Both the position numbers and the translations under genes were made by a program. A stretch of 29,309 nucleotides of DNA from an uncultured Odoribacter sp. Its GTDB lineage: Bacteria > Bacteroidota > Bacteroidia > Bacteroidales > Marinifilaceae. The stretch is from the NCBI GenBank assembly GCA_900544025.1, contig UQTM01000039.1, positions 1 through 29,309 of the forward strand, read 5' to 3'. Position 1 is the stretch's first letter; the number at the start of each line of letters is the position of its first letter. Shown one piece after another: positions 14,729-22,870 of this stretch. A model generated the notes under the pieces. The model worked only from the letters and a program-made list of their open reading frames with translations. It was not told the DNA's origin and ran no database searches.

Positions 14729-15745
14729 ATGGAAGAAATAAAATATACTCCGAAAGATTTTAAGAGTGACCAGGAGGTCCGCTGGTGTCCGGGTTGCGGT
14801 GACCACGGTATTATTAATTCTGTTCAAAAGGCAATGGCCGAGTTGGGATATCCCAAAGAATCCTGGGCGGTTATTTCCGGGATCGGCTGTTCTTCCCGTT
14901 TCCCTTATTATATGAATACTTACGGTTTTCATACGATTCACGGACGGGCGGCAGCCATAGCTTCGGGGGCGAAAAATGCTAACCGGAATCTGAATATCTT
15001 GCAGGTTTCCGGCGACGGGGATGCTTTAGCCATCGGGGGAAATCACTTTATTCATGCAATTCGCCGGAATGTGGATATCACGATTTTGCTTTTCAATAAT
15101 GAAATTTATGGCTTGACCAAAGGACAGTATTCGCCGACGACAAAACTGGGTACTAAAACAAAAACTTCTCCCTATGGGACGATTGAGCATCCCTTTAATC
15201 CCGGAGAATTGACGATCGGGGCGCAGGGAAAGTTTTTTGCCCGTTCTATCGATACCAGTGTTGCGCTGACAGCCGAGATATTGGAAACGGCGGTTAAGCA
15301 TAAGGGGACTTCGGTAGTGGAAGTTTTGCAAAATTGTGTAATTTTTGCCGATGGGGTACATGCTGCGATAACAGACAAAGAGGTGAGGGAAGACCGGCAG
15401 TTGATATTGCGCCACGGACAGCCTATGATTTTTGGAAAGAATAAGGATAAAGGTTTGGTTCTTGCTTCTACCGGCGAACTGAAAGTGGTGGAAATAGGGA
15501 AAGAGGGAATTACGGAAAAAGATATTTTGGTGCACGACGCTCATAATCCGAACCCTTTTCTGCATTGGATGCTGGTAAATATGAAAGCGCCTGAATATCC
15601 GGTTGCTTTAGGAGTGATCCGGGACGTAGAAGCCCATACTTATGATGAAGCGTTGGATGAACAGATTGCCGAAGTCCAAAGCAGGTCTAACATTCGCTGT
15701 ATGGACGATTTATTGAATAGCGGGGATATCTGGGAAGTGAAATAA
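14729..15745 (+). CDS. korB: 2-oxoacid:ferredoxin oxidoreductase, beta subunit (KorB)
   Basis: Thiamine-pyrophosphate-binding beta subunit, 338 residues, partner of the preceding KorA. The iron-sulfur ligands expected for this family are present: C20 and C23 in WCPGCGDH, C54 in GIGCSS and C203 in LQNCVIF, fitting one [4Fe-4S] cluster. The TPP/Mg motif is GDGD at 95-98 with NNEIYGLTKGQ from about 123. No delta (ferredoxin-like) subunit gene lies next to it, so electrons must go to a separately encoded ferredoxin. A strong terminator closes the pair. Confidence 0.93.
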   Translation: MEEIKYTPKDFKSDQEVRWCPGCGDHGIINSVQKAMAELGYPKESWAVISGIGCSSRFPYYMNTYGFHTIHGRAAAIASGAKNANRNLNILQVSGDGDALAIGGNHFIHAIRRNVDITILLFNNEIYGLTKGQYSPTTKLGTKTKTSPYGTIEHPFNPGELTIGAQGKFFARSIDTSVALTAEILETAVKHKGTSVVEVLQNCVIFADGVHAAITDKEVREDRQLILRHGQPMIFGKNKDKGLVLASTGELKVVEIGKEGITEKDILVHDAHNPNPFLHWMLVNMKAPEYPVALGVIRDVEAHTYDEALDEQIAEVQSRSNIRCMDDLLNSGDIWEVK

Positions 15746-15765
15746 GTTTTATATCATGTATTATT

Positions 15766-15803
15766 AAAACCGTTCCGGAATACTCTTCCGGAACGGTTTT
15801 ATT
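15766..15803 (+). terminator. intrinsic terminator after korB, possibly bidirectional
   Basis: A perfect 15-bp stem, AAAACCGTTCCGGAA (15766-15780) with 15786-15800, loop TACTC. The stem is flanked by A-rich and T-rich ends on both strands, so it can also stop transcription of the minus-strand barrel gene that ends at 15881. Confidence 0.88.
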
Positions 15804-15880
15804 ATAAGGGCAAAATATACATTGCGTGTGATATTTTTTATGAAGACAGGCCGGAGAAATCTTTTTGCCTGGGGAAACCT

Positions 15881-16525
15881 TTAGAACTTGTAAAGCAGTC
15901 CGATATTAGCCCCGATATTCAATATTTTGTCGAATCCGATATTACCGGGAGTGTTTTCATCGAATTGATAGGAATCCTCTACTTTAGGCACATAATCTAC
16001 TCTTATTTTGAAATCTAAGTACACTTGCTCCGATAGTTCGAAAAGGGAACCTGCATTTAGGCCTACACCCGGCGAAACAATGAATAGTTTCTTGGAAAGG
16101 GTCGGGATACCGTAAATGTCGGAACGGCGGGAAACCTTGATATTGGTGAGATAAGCTCCGAAATGGATACCGAGGTAAGGGAGTATGGTATGATCCCAGT
16201 TCGGCATATAGAATGAAGCATCCAATAATACCGGAATCAGACGACATTTGTAATCCTGGTCGGTGTTGTCGTTGCTTAGCAGAACTTTGGACTTAAAAGA
16301 ATGATAACCCGCTTCAAACCCGATTCCGATAACATGGTTGATGAGATATTTGCCTGCCACATTTCCCCCTAATCCGTTTTTCAGGATTTTCCCCATATCC
16401 CCTAAAGGATAGGAATAACCTGCATTCACTCCTAACAGGAGACCATTATCCTGACGGTAATATTGTCCTTGTGTGATGCTTGCCGTGCAAAACAGGCAAA
16501 TTAGGCAGAAGTACCATTTTTTCAT
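15881..16525 (-). CDS. small outer-membrane beta-barrel protein (PorT/OMP_b-brl-like)
   Basis: Secreted protein of 214 residues with a signal peptide (MKKWYFCLICLFCTASITQG, cleavage near residue 20). The rest alternates short amphipathic strands rich in glycine and aromatic residues (LLGVNAGYSYPLGDMG, GIGFEAGYHSF, ILPYLGIHFGAYL, VSPGVGLNAGSLFEL) and ends in GANIGLLYKF, with the terminal aromatic residue typical of outer-membrane barrels. An eight-stranded barrel is my inference. It lies 46 bp downstream of the TPR-repeat gene and probably shares its transcript. The specific role is unknown. Confidence 0.75.
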   Translation of the reverse strand: MKKWYFCLICLFCTASITQGQYYRQDNGLLLGVNAGYSYPLGDMGKILKNGLGGNVAGKYLINHVIGIGFEAGYHSFKSKVLLSNDNTDQDYKCRLIPVLLDASFYMPNWDHTILPYLGIHFGAYLTNIKVSRRSDIYGIPTLSKKLFIVSPGVGLNAGSLFELSEQVYLDFKIRVDYVPKVEDSYQFDENTPGNIGFDKILNIGANIGLLYKF

Positions 16526-16571
16526 ATTGTCGTTTTAAGGTCTTTTATTTCGTATGTCCGGTACGGGTCGT

Positions 16572-18254
16572 TTATAACTCTGCGGCTTTTTCCTGGCGGG
16601 AGCTGATGTGTTTTTCCACTTCCTGCAATTTTTGTTTGGCGTACGAATCGTTTATCTTCACTCCCAAAGCTTTTTGGTAATAGAATTTGGCCACTGCATA
16701 AGCTTTGTCTTTAAAAGCTTTATCCGCCTTGCCGATATGTTCTTTGTATTCTTTTTGCACAGCGGCTAATTGCTCGGCTTCAATTTGCTTGTCGATTTCT
16801 ATAATCTGTTTTTCAATGTTTTCTTTGTCGATCGGGAGAATGTCCATCGCTCTTTGGTAATAGAATTTTGCCGAAGCATAATTCTTTTCCAGCAAGGCTT
16901 TCTCTGCCGTATTCTTATTCTTGTTGAACTCTGCCAGTTTATTTTTGTATTTGGCCGAATGGATAATGTTTGTAATTTCAACTAATTGCTTTTTGGGATA
17001 TTCTTCTCCCAGATTCAGAGAGTCCGCCTGTGTGTATCGGATTTTAGCCAGGGCGTAATTTTCAATTTGGAAAGCAGCATCTCCTTCTGCAATCAGACGC
17101 CTGTAATCGTTTTGTAAAGCTTGCCTGCGTATGGCTTCCTGTTTCTGCCGTTCCTGTTCGGCGGCTAATTGCCGCTTTTGCTCTTCGATCGCCGCCTGTG
17201 TTTTCGCAATCCTTTCTTTCGGATAGGCTTCCTGTGGTTTTAATGTCAGGGCTTCCTGATAGGCAACGAGAGCTTTCTGATATTCTTTGTCATTGAATAG
17301 GTGGTCGCCTTGTAGTAATAATTTTCCATAATTACTATCCATTGCCGCCTGTTGTTTTTGTTTCTCTGCCAATAACCTGGATTGTTCTGCCAGCAGGTCG
17401 TTGATTTCCCGGACACGGTCGGCCGGATAAGGGTCTTTATTATTGAGCCGGGTCGCTTCGGAATAAGAATTTTTTGCGTCGATATAGTTTTTTGCTGTGA
17501 AAAGGCTGTCGGCGGTTGCTAACAAAATTTTATAAGTTCGTTCATTTTGTTGTGCTATGCTTTGACGGGCTTTTTCCAGTTCAGCTTCTTTTTTGGCCAG
17601 TTCGATATGGGAACTGGCATCCCGGTCGGCCGGTTTGATTTGTAAGGCCTGTTTCCATTGGGAAATAGCATCCTCCCATTTCCTTAACTCGTAAGATGCT
17701 TTTCCCGCATCCATAAATTGGGCATACATCTGTTCCTTTTTCAAAGATTCGGCATCTTGACCGGCTAACACTTGTTTTATGCTTTTTTCAGCCTGGGCGA
17801 TTCTGTCTTTGATTTTATCGGAATACTCTTTGTCGAATGTAAAATCATCCAATTCGTAGTTATAGGAGAGGATCGCGACAGGCTGTTCGAAGATCGACAG
17901 ATCGACCTGCTCTACTTTGGGAAGTAGGTTTATAGTCAGTTTTATAGGGGGAAAATTAGGGTTGCTTTCTATGATCTCGCCCGGCACTTCGGTGTTTACG
18001 CTGATATTTTTAGTGATGTAGCCGCTTTTTTCAAAAGTGATTTTGTAATCGGCATCCAGAGCGAGTTTGAAGTCGAAACGTCCTTTTTTAGAAATGTCCT
18101 GTTGTGTCAGTTTGATGTTGTTTTTATATATGATGATCCGTGCTCCTTCGGAAGAGGCATTTTCAATCGTGACGTTTCCATTCAGTTGTAAACTTTGGGA
18201 AAATAGAAATGAAGGAACAAGAATAGAAATGAGAAACAGTAAGTATTTTTTCAT
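16572..18254 (-). CDS. secreted protein with N-terminal carboxypeptidase-regulatory-like domain and six TPR-like repeats
   Basis: About 560 residues with signal peptide MKKYLLFLISILVPSFLFSQ. Residues 20-105 look like a beta-sandwich of the CarboxypepD_reg/PEGA type (ARIIIYKNNIKLTQQDISKKGRFDF, then YKITFEKSGYITK). After a helical linker, six units of about 50-65 residues follow, each with the pattern G/A-D-x-x-F-x-x-K-x-Y-x-x-A-x-x-x-Y-x-x-A and, in the middle units, YPxxR/Q near the end. Glutamine/lysine/glutamate-rich coiled linkers join the units. Two C-terminal units even share about 16 identical bases. I prefer the ATG at 18254; an ATG nine bases upstream is also possible. Function unknown; probably a periplasmic scaffold working with the adjacent barrel. 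Confidence 0.8.
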   Translation of the reverse strand: MKKYLLFLISILVPSFLFSQSLQLNGNVTIENASSEGARIIIYKNNIKLTQQDISKKGRFDFKLALDADYKITFEKSGYITKNISVNTEVPGEIIESNPNFPPIKLTINLLPKVEQVDLSIFEQPVAILSYNYELDDFTFDKEYSDKIKDRIAQAEKSIKQVLAGQDAESLKKEQMYAQFMDAGKASYELRKWEDAISQWKQALQIKPADRDASSHIELAKKEAELEKARQSIAQQNERTYKILLATADSLFTAKNYIDAKNSYSEATRLNNKDPYPADRVREINDLLAEQSRLLAEKQKQQAAMDSNYGKLLLQGDHLFNDKEYQKALVAYQEALTLKPQEAYPKERIAKTQAAIEEQKRQLAAEQERQKQEAIRRQALQNDYRRLIAEGDAAFQIENYALAKIRYTQADSLNLGEEYPKKQLVEITNIIHSAKYKNKLAEFNKNKNTAEKALLEKNYASAKFYYQRAMDILPIDKENIEKQIIEIDKQIEAEQLAAVQKEYKEHIGKADKAFKDKAYAVAKFYYQKALGVKINDSYAKQKLQEVEKHISSRQEKAAEL

Positions 18255-18271
18255 CACACACATATTTTTTA

Positions 18272-18279
18272 CAAAAATA
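18272..18279 (-). promoter_or_regulatory. -7 box upstream of the TPR-repeat gene
   Basis: Minus-strand TATTTTTG is a perfect TAnnTTTG. No convincing TTTG lies 19-21 bases upstream. Transcription starting just after it would leave about 13 bases before the ATG at 18254, which favours that start over 18263. Confidence 0.4.
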
Positions 18280-18471
18280 GCAATAAGGTGTAAAACTATA
18301 TCAGTTTGCCCTGTTTTTTAACTTTTAGGGGAAGAGAGGCGGTAATGCGGCCGATGAAAATGTTTTAAAGAGGAGATTTATAACGGCTATTGTTTAGCCT
18401 GCCGTTTGTTTCTATCCGATAAACCGGGGCTATCCGTGAAAGAAATTACTTTGTGTGTGAAGAAGAGAGGG

Positions 18472-18508
18472 ATAAAAAATACCCGGATAAATTCTATCCG
18501 GGTATTCA
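18472..18508 (-). terminator. intrinsic terminator of the membrane TPR gene
   Basis: A perfect 11-bp stem, ATACCCGGATA (18479-18489) with 18495-18505, five-base loop. On the minus strand it is followed by TTTTTT. It lies about 20 bases after the stop of the gene ending at 18525. The remaining bases up to the next gene's upstream box (18280-18471) hold nothing I recognise. Confidence 0.88.
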
Positions 18509-18524
18509 TATATAAGCTGATTTT

Positions 18525-19214
18525 TTATTTACTGCTTTTCAATTTAGCTCTTTCGATATATTTTTCAATATCGCGTCCTTCCGGCGAGGCTGGAAATTCC
18601 TGATTGATTTTTTCATAGATTTTCAGAGCACCTGCATAATTGTTGCTTTTCTCGAGAGCTAAAGCATTTTTCATTAAGAAAACAGGAGTAGAGAAATCGT
18701 TTAATTTGGAGGAAGCCGCTTTGCTGTAAGATTCAGCCGCTTTTGCATAGTTTCCCAGTTGCATGTAAGCGTCGCCGATGTTAGCGATAGCCATGTTGTT
18801 CATTAATAAATCGTCGGATGAGAATTTTTTCAATGAGGTAATGGCATTTTCGTATTCTCCTAAATAAAGATAAGACAGGCCGGCGTAAAAATTTGCCAGA
18901 TTCCCTGCCGGGGTCGAACTATATTTATCGGCAATTTCAACGAATCCGAGAATGTTGCCGTCGCCGTTCAGCGCCAGGTTGAAAGAATCTTTTTCAAAAT
19001 AATTCTGTGCACCGAATATCTGGCTGGAAGCCTCTTTTGCTTTGGGCTCTGAAACCAAGTGCTTATAACCGAAATAACCACCGATAATTATAACCAACAC
19101 AAGGACGATGTTGATGAGCATTTTTTGATTTTTTTCAATGAACTGCTCGCTGCTGGTCAGTGCACCTTCCAGATGATCGAAGCCATCTTCGTGTTTTACC
19201 TTTTCTTTTGACAT
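18525..19214 (-). CDS. membrane-anchored TPR protein (YfgM/TPR_21-like)
   Basis: 229 residues: a charged cytosolic N-terminus with FIEKNQK at about 25-30, one transmembrane helix (MLINIVLVLVIIIGGYFGY, about 32-50), then a periplasmic region of TPR helices (YAGLSYLYLGEYENAITSLKKF, NIGDAYMQLGNYAKAAESY, ALEKSNNYAGALKIYEKINQEFP). The layout, with FIEKNQK before one anchor and then about three TPRs, matches the YfgM-type family, which in E. coli is an ancillary factor of the Sec translocon and periplasmic chaperone network. Monocistronic, divergent from recF. Exact function here is inferred by family only. Confidence 0.8.
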   Translation of the reverse strand: MSKEKVKHEDGFDHLEGALTSSEQFIEKNQKMLINIVLVLVIIIGGYFGYKHLVSEPKAKEASSQIFGAQNYFEKDSFNLALNGDGNILGFVEIADKYSSTPAGNLANFYAGLSYLYLGEYENAITSLKKFSSDDLLMNNMAIANIGDAYMQLGNYAKAAESYSKAASSKLNDFSTPVFLMKNALALEKSNNYAGALKIYEKINQEFPASPEGRDIEKYIERAKLKSSK

Positions 19215-19272
19215 ATCTTTAATAATTATTACAAATTACAAAATAAGGGTATCAATCTACCTTAATAGCCTG

Positions 19273-19280
19273 CAAAATTA
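19273..19280 (-). promoter_or_regulatory. -7 box upstream of the membrane TPR gene
   Basis: Minus-strand TAATTTTG, a perfect TAnnTTTG, would give a leader of about 54 bases. The upstream box is not clear, so this is tentative. Confidence 0.35.
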
Positions 19281-19386
19281 GCGTTTTAAATTGAATATAG
19301 AAATATCCGGCGTTTTTTTTTAATTTACCGGTTTTCAGCTTTTAATGTGAGTGGCTGTAATGCCTTGTCATTATATTTTCCCAGCG

Positions 19387-19417
19387 TTGCCCTTTATTCA
19401 AAAAAAGAGTAATTTTG
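19387..19417 (+). promoter_or_regulatory. promoter for recF
   Basis: TTG (19387-19389), 20 bases, TAATTTTG (19410-19417) is a full match to the Bacteroidota pattern. The start point would lie about 33 bases before the recF ATG at 19455. Confidence 0.6.
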
Positions 19418-19454
19418 TGCAGTAAACCAGTCTGACAGATAAACCGGGAAATGA

Positions 19455-20549
19455 ATGATTATAAAAGAACTGAATATAATTAATTTTAAAAATATTGCCG
19501 AAGCTACTTTGGCATTCAGTCCCGGTTTTAATTGTTTTGTAGGAAACAATGGTGTGGGTAAAACGAATGTATTGGACGCTCTGTACCACCTTTCTATGTG
19601 TAAGAGCTATTTTAATTTACCCGACCTGCAAAACATCCGGCATGGAGAGCCTTTTTTTGTCGTGCAGGGAAAATACGAGCGGGAAGGTGAAGAATTGGAT
19701 GTTTATTGCGGAGTGAAGCGGGGACAGAAAAAGGTGTTCAAAAAAAACCAGAAAGCTTACGATAAATTATCGGAACACATCGGGTTATTGCCTTTGGTCA
19801 TGATTTCTCCGGAAGATGTGGCATTGATCGATGGAGGGAGCGAAGAGAGGCGGAAATTGATCGATGGAATCATCAGTCAGTGTGACCGGGGCTATCTTTA
19901 TCAATTAATTCGTTACAATAAAGCGCTATCCCAGCGGAACTCTTTCCTTAAATCTAACGTAGGTAAATTATTAGACCTTGAAATGCTGGACATTTGGGAT
20001 GAGCAGTTGGCGGAATGCGGGGAGGCGATTATGCGTAAGCGCGCAGAGTTTCTGGCAGAGTTCAGCCAGGTATTTCAATCTTATTATGAGCTATTGTCGT
20101 TAGGACGGGAAGTGGTTACTTTGTCGTATAAAGCATCGGTAAGGGATGGGGATATGCTGTCGGCTCTCCGGGCTTCGTTCGAACGCGACCGGATTATGAC
20201 TTATACGACCACCGGAGTTCACCGTGATGATATTCTTTTGAATATCGGGGATTATCCGGTGAAAAAAATCGGCTCACAAGGGCAGAAAAAAACGTTCCTG
20301 ATAGCTTTAAAGCTGGCTCAATATGCCTGGCTGCACCGGATGAGCGGAGTTAAACCCTTGTTGCTGCTGGACGATATATTCGATAAGCTGGATGCAGACC
20401 GGGTGAATCAAATCGTAGCCATTGTCAGTGGGGATGTATTCGGGCAGGTGTTTATTACCGACACGAACCGGGAGCATATCGACGACATTTTAAAATTACA
20501 GCATACGGAGTATAAGTTGTTTAAAGTGGAGCAGGGCGAGATTTTGTAA
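19455..20549 (+). CDS. recF: DNA replication/repair protein RecF
   Basis: SMC-like ATPase that helps load RecA onto gapped DNA with RecO and RecR. 364 residues, normal length. The start MIIKELNIINFKNI is typical. Walker A GNNGVGKT is at 30-37. The signature region GSQGQKKTFLIALKLAQ comes before Walker B (LLLLDDIFDKLD, first aspartate at 306). The ATG at 19455 gives the family N-terminus; an ATG four bases earlier is out of frame. It is followed by a DUF721 gene, a common pairing in Bacteroidota. dnaA, dnaN and gyrB are not adjacent. Confidence 0.97.
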   Translation: MIIKELNIINFKNIAEATLAFSPGFNCFVGNNGVGKTNVLDALYHLSMCKSYFNLPDLQNIRHGEPFFVVQGKYEREGEELDVYCGVKRGQKKVFKKNQKAYDKLSEHIGLLPLVMISPEDVALIDGGSEERRKLIDGIISQCDRGYLYQLIRYNKALSQRNSFLKSNVGKLLDLEMLDIWDEQLAECGEAIMRKRAEFLAEFSQVFQSYYELLSLGREVVTLSYKASVRDGDMLSALRASFERDRIMTYTTTGVHRDDILLNIGDYPVKKIGSQGQKKTFLIALKLAQYAWLHRMSGVKPLLLLDDIFDKLDADRVNQIVAIVSGDVFGQVFITDTNREHIDDILKLQHTEYKLFKVEQGEIL

Positions 20550-20578
20550 TTGTAAAGAAATGTTGTTCAATTTAATAT

Positions 20579-20586
20579 TATATTTG
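20579..20586 (+). promoter_or_regulatory. -7 box upstream of the DUF721 gene
   Basis: TATATTTG is a perfect TAnnTTTG but has no matching upstream TTTG at the right distance. If used, the leader would be only about 6 bases. It lies in the 47-bp gap after recF. Confidence 0.35.
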
Positions 20587-20596
20587 CAGCACAAAG

Positions 20597-20890
20597 ATGA
20601 TCAGAGATAATAAAACGCAAAAAATAGACGAACTGGTCGAAGCGGTGCTGAAGCAGATGGGATTATACCAGAAGTTTAAGGAGCGGGAGGTCTGTAACGT
20701 TTGGCCGGAAGTTGTGGGACAGATGATCGCTTCGCGTACGAAGAGCGTTAGCGTATCGGATGGCAGGCTTTTTGTTGTATTTACTTCCGCAGTTGTGAGG
20801 AATGAGATTTTGATGGTGAAAGATGGATTGATTAAGGCGTTAAATGATAGATTGGGCGAGCAAATTATCAAAGATATTATTATAAAATAG
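20597..20890 (+). CDS. DUF721/DciA-like protein
   Basis: Small protein of 97 residues. It has the features of the DUF721 domain: an N-terminal helix (KIDELVEAVLKQMGLYQKF), the VWPEVVGQMIASRTKSVSVSDGRLFV core with its conserved W-P-x-V-G and T, and the C-terminal EILMVKDGLIKALNDRLGEQIIKDI. In other bacteria DciA, which carries this domain, loads the replicative helicase. A similar role here is plausible but unproven for the short Bacteroidota versions. It lies 47 bp after recF and 53 bp before the acyltransferase gene. Confidence 0.88.
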   Translation: MIRDNKTQKIDELVEAVLKQMGLYQKFKEREVCNVWPEVVGQMIASRTKSVSVSDGRLFVVFTSAVVRNEILMVKDGLIKALNDRLGEQIIKDIIIK

Positions 20891-20943
20891 TGATCCGGCA
20901 GATCGTGTCGTGACTATTTTCCCGGGAATAAAAAAATGGGATT

Positions 20944-22755
20944 ATGAATCTGATAGAATCGAGTGATATATTAAAAGCTTCCGGAAAACTGAATCGTTTG
21001 GGGGGGAATGTCGGGGGAAGTATCGTAGCCAAACTGGTGATGTACATTATGAGGCTGAATAAGATCAACAAATTGTATTCTAATGTATATGACGAGGATC
21101 CGGAGGCATTCCTCGACCGTTTGATCGAAGCTTTGGGGGTGACTATCGAAATCAATGAAGAAGATTTATTGAAAATACCGAAGGAAGGGCCTTTTATCAC
21201 GATATCCAATCATCCGTTCGGAGGATTGGACGGTATAATTTTAATCAAGCTGTTGAGTAAAATTCGTCCGGATTATAAAGTGATGGCTAATTTTTTGTTG
21301 AGGAAGATCGTGCCCATCAAGGATTATTTTTTGGCTGTAAATCCTTTCGAAGACCGGAAAAATATATCCAGCGCTTCGGGAATTAAAGAGGCACTTCGTC
21401 ATTTGGAAGAAGGTAAGCCGTTGGGGTTGTTTCCGGCGGGTGAAGTATCTTCTTATAAGGCTGATTCCAATAATATCGAAGATAAGGAATGGGGACAGTC
21501 GGTGTTGAAAATGATTAAAAAAGCGAATGTTCCTGTTATTCCGATTTATTTTAAAGGTTCCAACAGTCTTTTGTTTCAGTTGCTGGGGTTAATTCACCCG
21601 ATGTTGAGAACCGTCAAATTGCCTTCCGAGTTATTAAATAAGAAAAACAGAATTATCCGGATGCGGATCGGTAGTCCGATTTCTCCGGAAATTCAAAATT
21701 CATTTACGGACATCATGCAGTATGGTAAATTTTTAAGAGCAAAAACTTATCTGTTAGGGTCGTCTCTGGAGGTAAAGAAATTTTTCCTGAAAACTCAAAA
21801 GGCGGGAAAACATGTAGAGCCCGTTGCTCCCAATGTCGATGTCGAAGTATTGAAAAAGGAGGTAGAAAATATAACAGAGGATTATCTGTTGTTTACGATG
21901 AAAAATTATTCGGTATTTTGTGCTCCGACCTTAAAAATTCCGAATGTACTGAATGAAATCGGGCGTTTGCGTGAAGTTACTTTCCGGGCAGTGGGCGAAG
22001 GGACTAACCGGAGTATCGATTTGGACGAGTTCGATTTGTATTATTATCACCTGTTTATTTGGGATAACGAGGTTAGCCGGATTGTGGGTGCTTACCGGGT
22101 AGGTAAGGGGAAAGACATTATCGATCGATATGGTATCAAAGGTTTTTATATCAATACACTTTTCAAGATTCGCAAGGATATGCTTCCGGTTTTGTACGAA
22201 TCTATCGAATTGGGACGTTCGTTCGTCATCGAGGAATATCAACGGAAACCGCTTCCGCTTTTTATGTTGTGGAAAGGGATTCTTTATTTTCTGATCAAGA
22301 ATCCGGAATACCGTTATCTGATCGGCCCTGTGACGATCAGCGGAAAATATACAACGGTGTCGAAAGAGCTGATCATGAAATTCATTATCCGTAATCATTG
22401 GGATGCAGAGTTGGCGCAATGCGTGACTCCTCGCTGTAAATACCGGGTGGAAACCAACGATCCCGATGTGGATGTTATGGTGGATGCGTCCGGGGCGGAT
22501 ATCGCCATGCTCGATAAGATGATCGGGGATATAGAGCCTTCGAGCGACAAGTTGCCTATATTATTGAAAAAATATATTTCGCTCAATGGACGGATTATCG
22601 GTTTTAATATCGATCCGAAATTCAATATGTGTTTGGACGGATTATTGATTTTGGACTTGTTCGACGTGCCGATGAATACGATCGAATCTTTGTCTAAAGA
22701 AATGAACGACGATACGATTTTGAGCCGTTTTTCTCCGGATGTACCGGAACTTTAA
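20944..22755 (+). CDS. bifunctional O-acyltransferase/N-acyltransferase, OlsF type (amino-acid lipid synthesis)
   Basis: 603 residues with two fused domains. The N-terminal half is a PlsC-like acyltransferase: NHPFGGLDG with H90 and D96 (HX5D rather than the usual HX4D) and FPAGE at 163-167 in the place of the FPEGTRS motif. The C-terminal half (about 310-520) is a GNAT domain of the OlsB/hemolysin type (RLREVTFRAVGEGT, then ELGRSFVIEEYQRKPLPLFM and IGPVTISGKY). Known OlsF proteins make ornithine lipids in one polypeptide, and in Bacteroides the separate GlsB and GlsA make glycine lipids. This enzyme therefore probably makes an N-acyl, O-acyl amino-acid membrane lipid; which amino acid cannot be told. 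A G7 run covers codons 19-21. Confidence 0.85.
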   Translation: MNLIESSDILKASGKLNRLGGNVGGSIVAKLVMYIMRLNKINKLYSNVYDEDPEAFLDRLIEALGVTIEINEEDLLKIPKEGPFITISNHPFGGLDGIILIKLLSKIRPDYKVMANFLLRKIVPIKDYFLAVNPFEDRKNISSASGIKEALRHLEEGKPLGLFPAGEVSSYKADSNNIEDKEWGQSVLKMIKKANVPVIPIYFKGSNSLLFQLLGLIHPMLRTVKLPSELLNKKNRIIRMRIGSPISPEIQNSFTDIMQYGKFLRAKTYLLGSSLEVKKFFLKTQKAGKHVEPVAPNVDVEVLKKEVENITEDYLLFTMKNYSVFCAPTLKIPNVLNEIGRLREVTFRAVGEGTNRSIDLDEFDLYYYHLFIWDNEVSRIVGAYRVGKGKDIIDRYGIKGFYINTLFKIRKDMLPVLYESIELGRSFVIEEYQRKPLPLFMLWKGILYFLIKNPEYRYLIGPVTISGKYTTVSKELIMKFIIRNHWDAELAQCVTPRCKYRVETNDPDVDVMVDASGADIAMLDKMIGDIEPSSDKLPILLKKYISLNGRIIGFNIDPKFNMCLDGLLILDLFDVPMNTIESLSKEMNDDTILSRFSPDVPEL

Positions 22756-22822
22756 AAAATACCCGATTGTGGAAAGGAAAACGGAGCGGAGGAAGGGGAA
22801 AATATAAATGCATAAAATGAGG

Positions 22823-22857
22823 TAAGGACTTTTGAGAGGGGAATGTCCTTATTTTTT
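22823..22857 (+). terminator. intrinsic terminator or attenuator before the LysE-family gene
   Basis: Stem TAAGGAC (22823-22829) with GTCCTTA (22845-22851), 15-base loop, then TTTTTT (22852-22857). It ends 13 bases before the LysE-family ATG, with no room for a full promoter in between. Either it partly terminates read-through from the acyltransferase gene or it acts as an attenuator. Confidence 0.6.
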
Positions 22858-22870
22858 AAAGAGAATTAAA

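Noticed and set aside
15026..15565. 179-codon minus-strand frame inside korB
   Set aside because: Antisense shadow of a conserved enzyme gene without protein-like composition.
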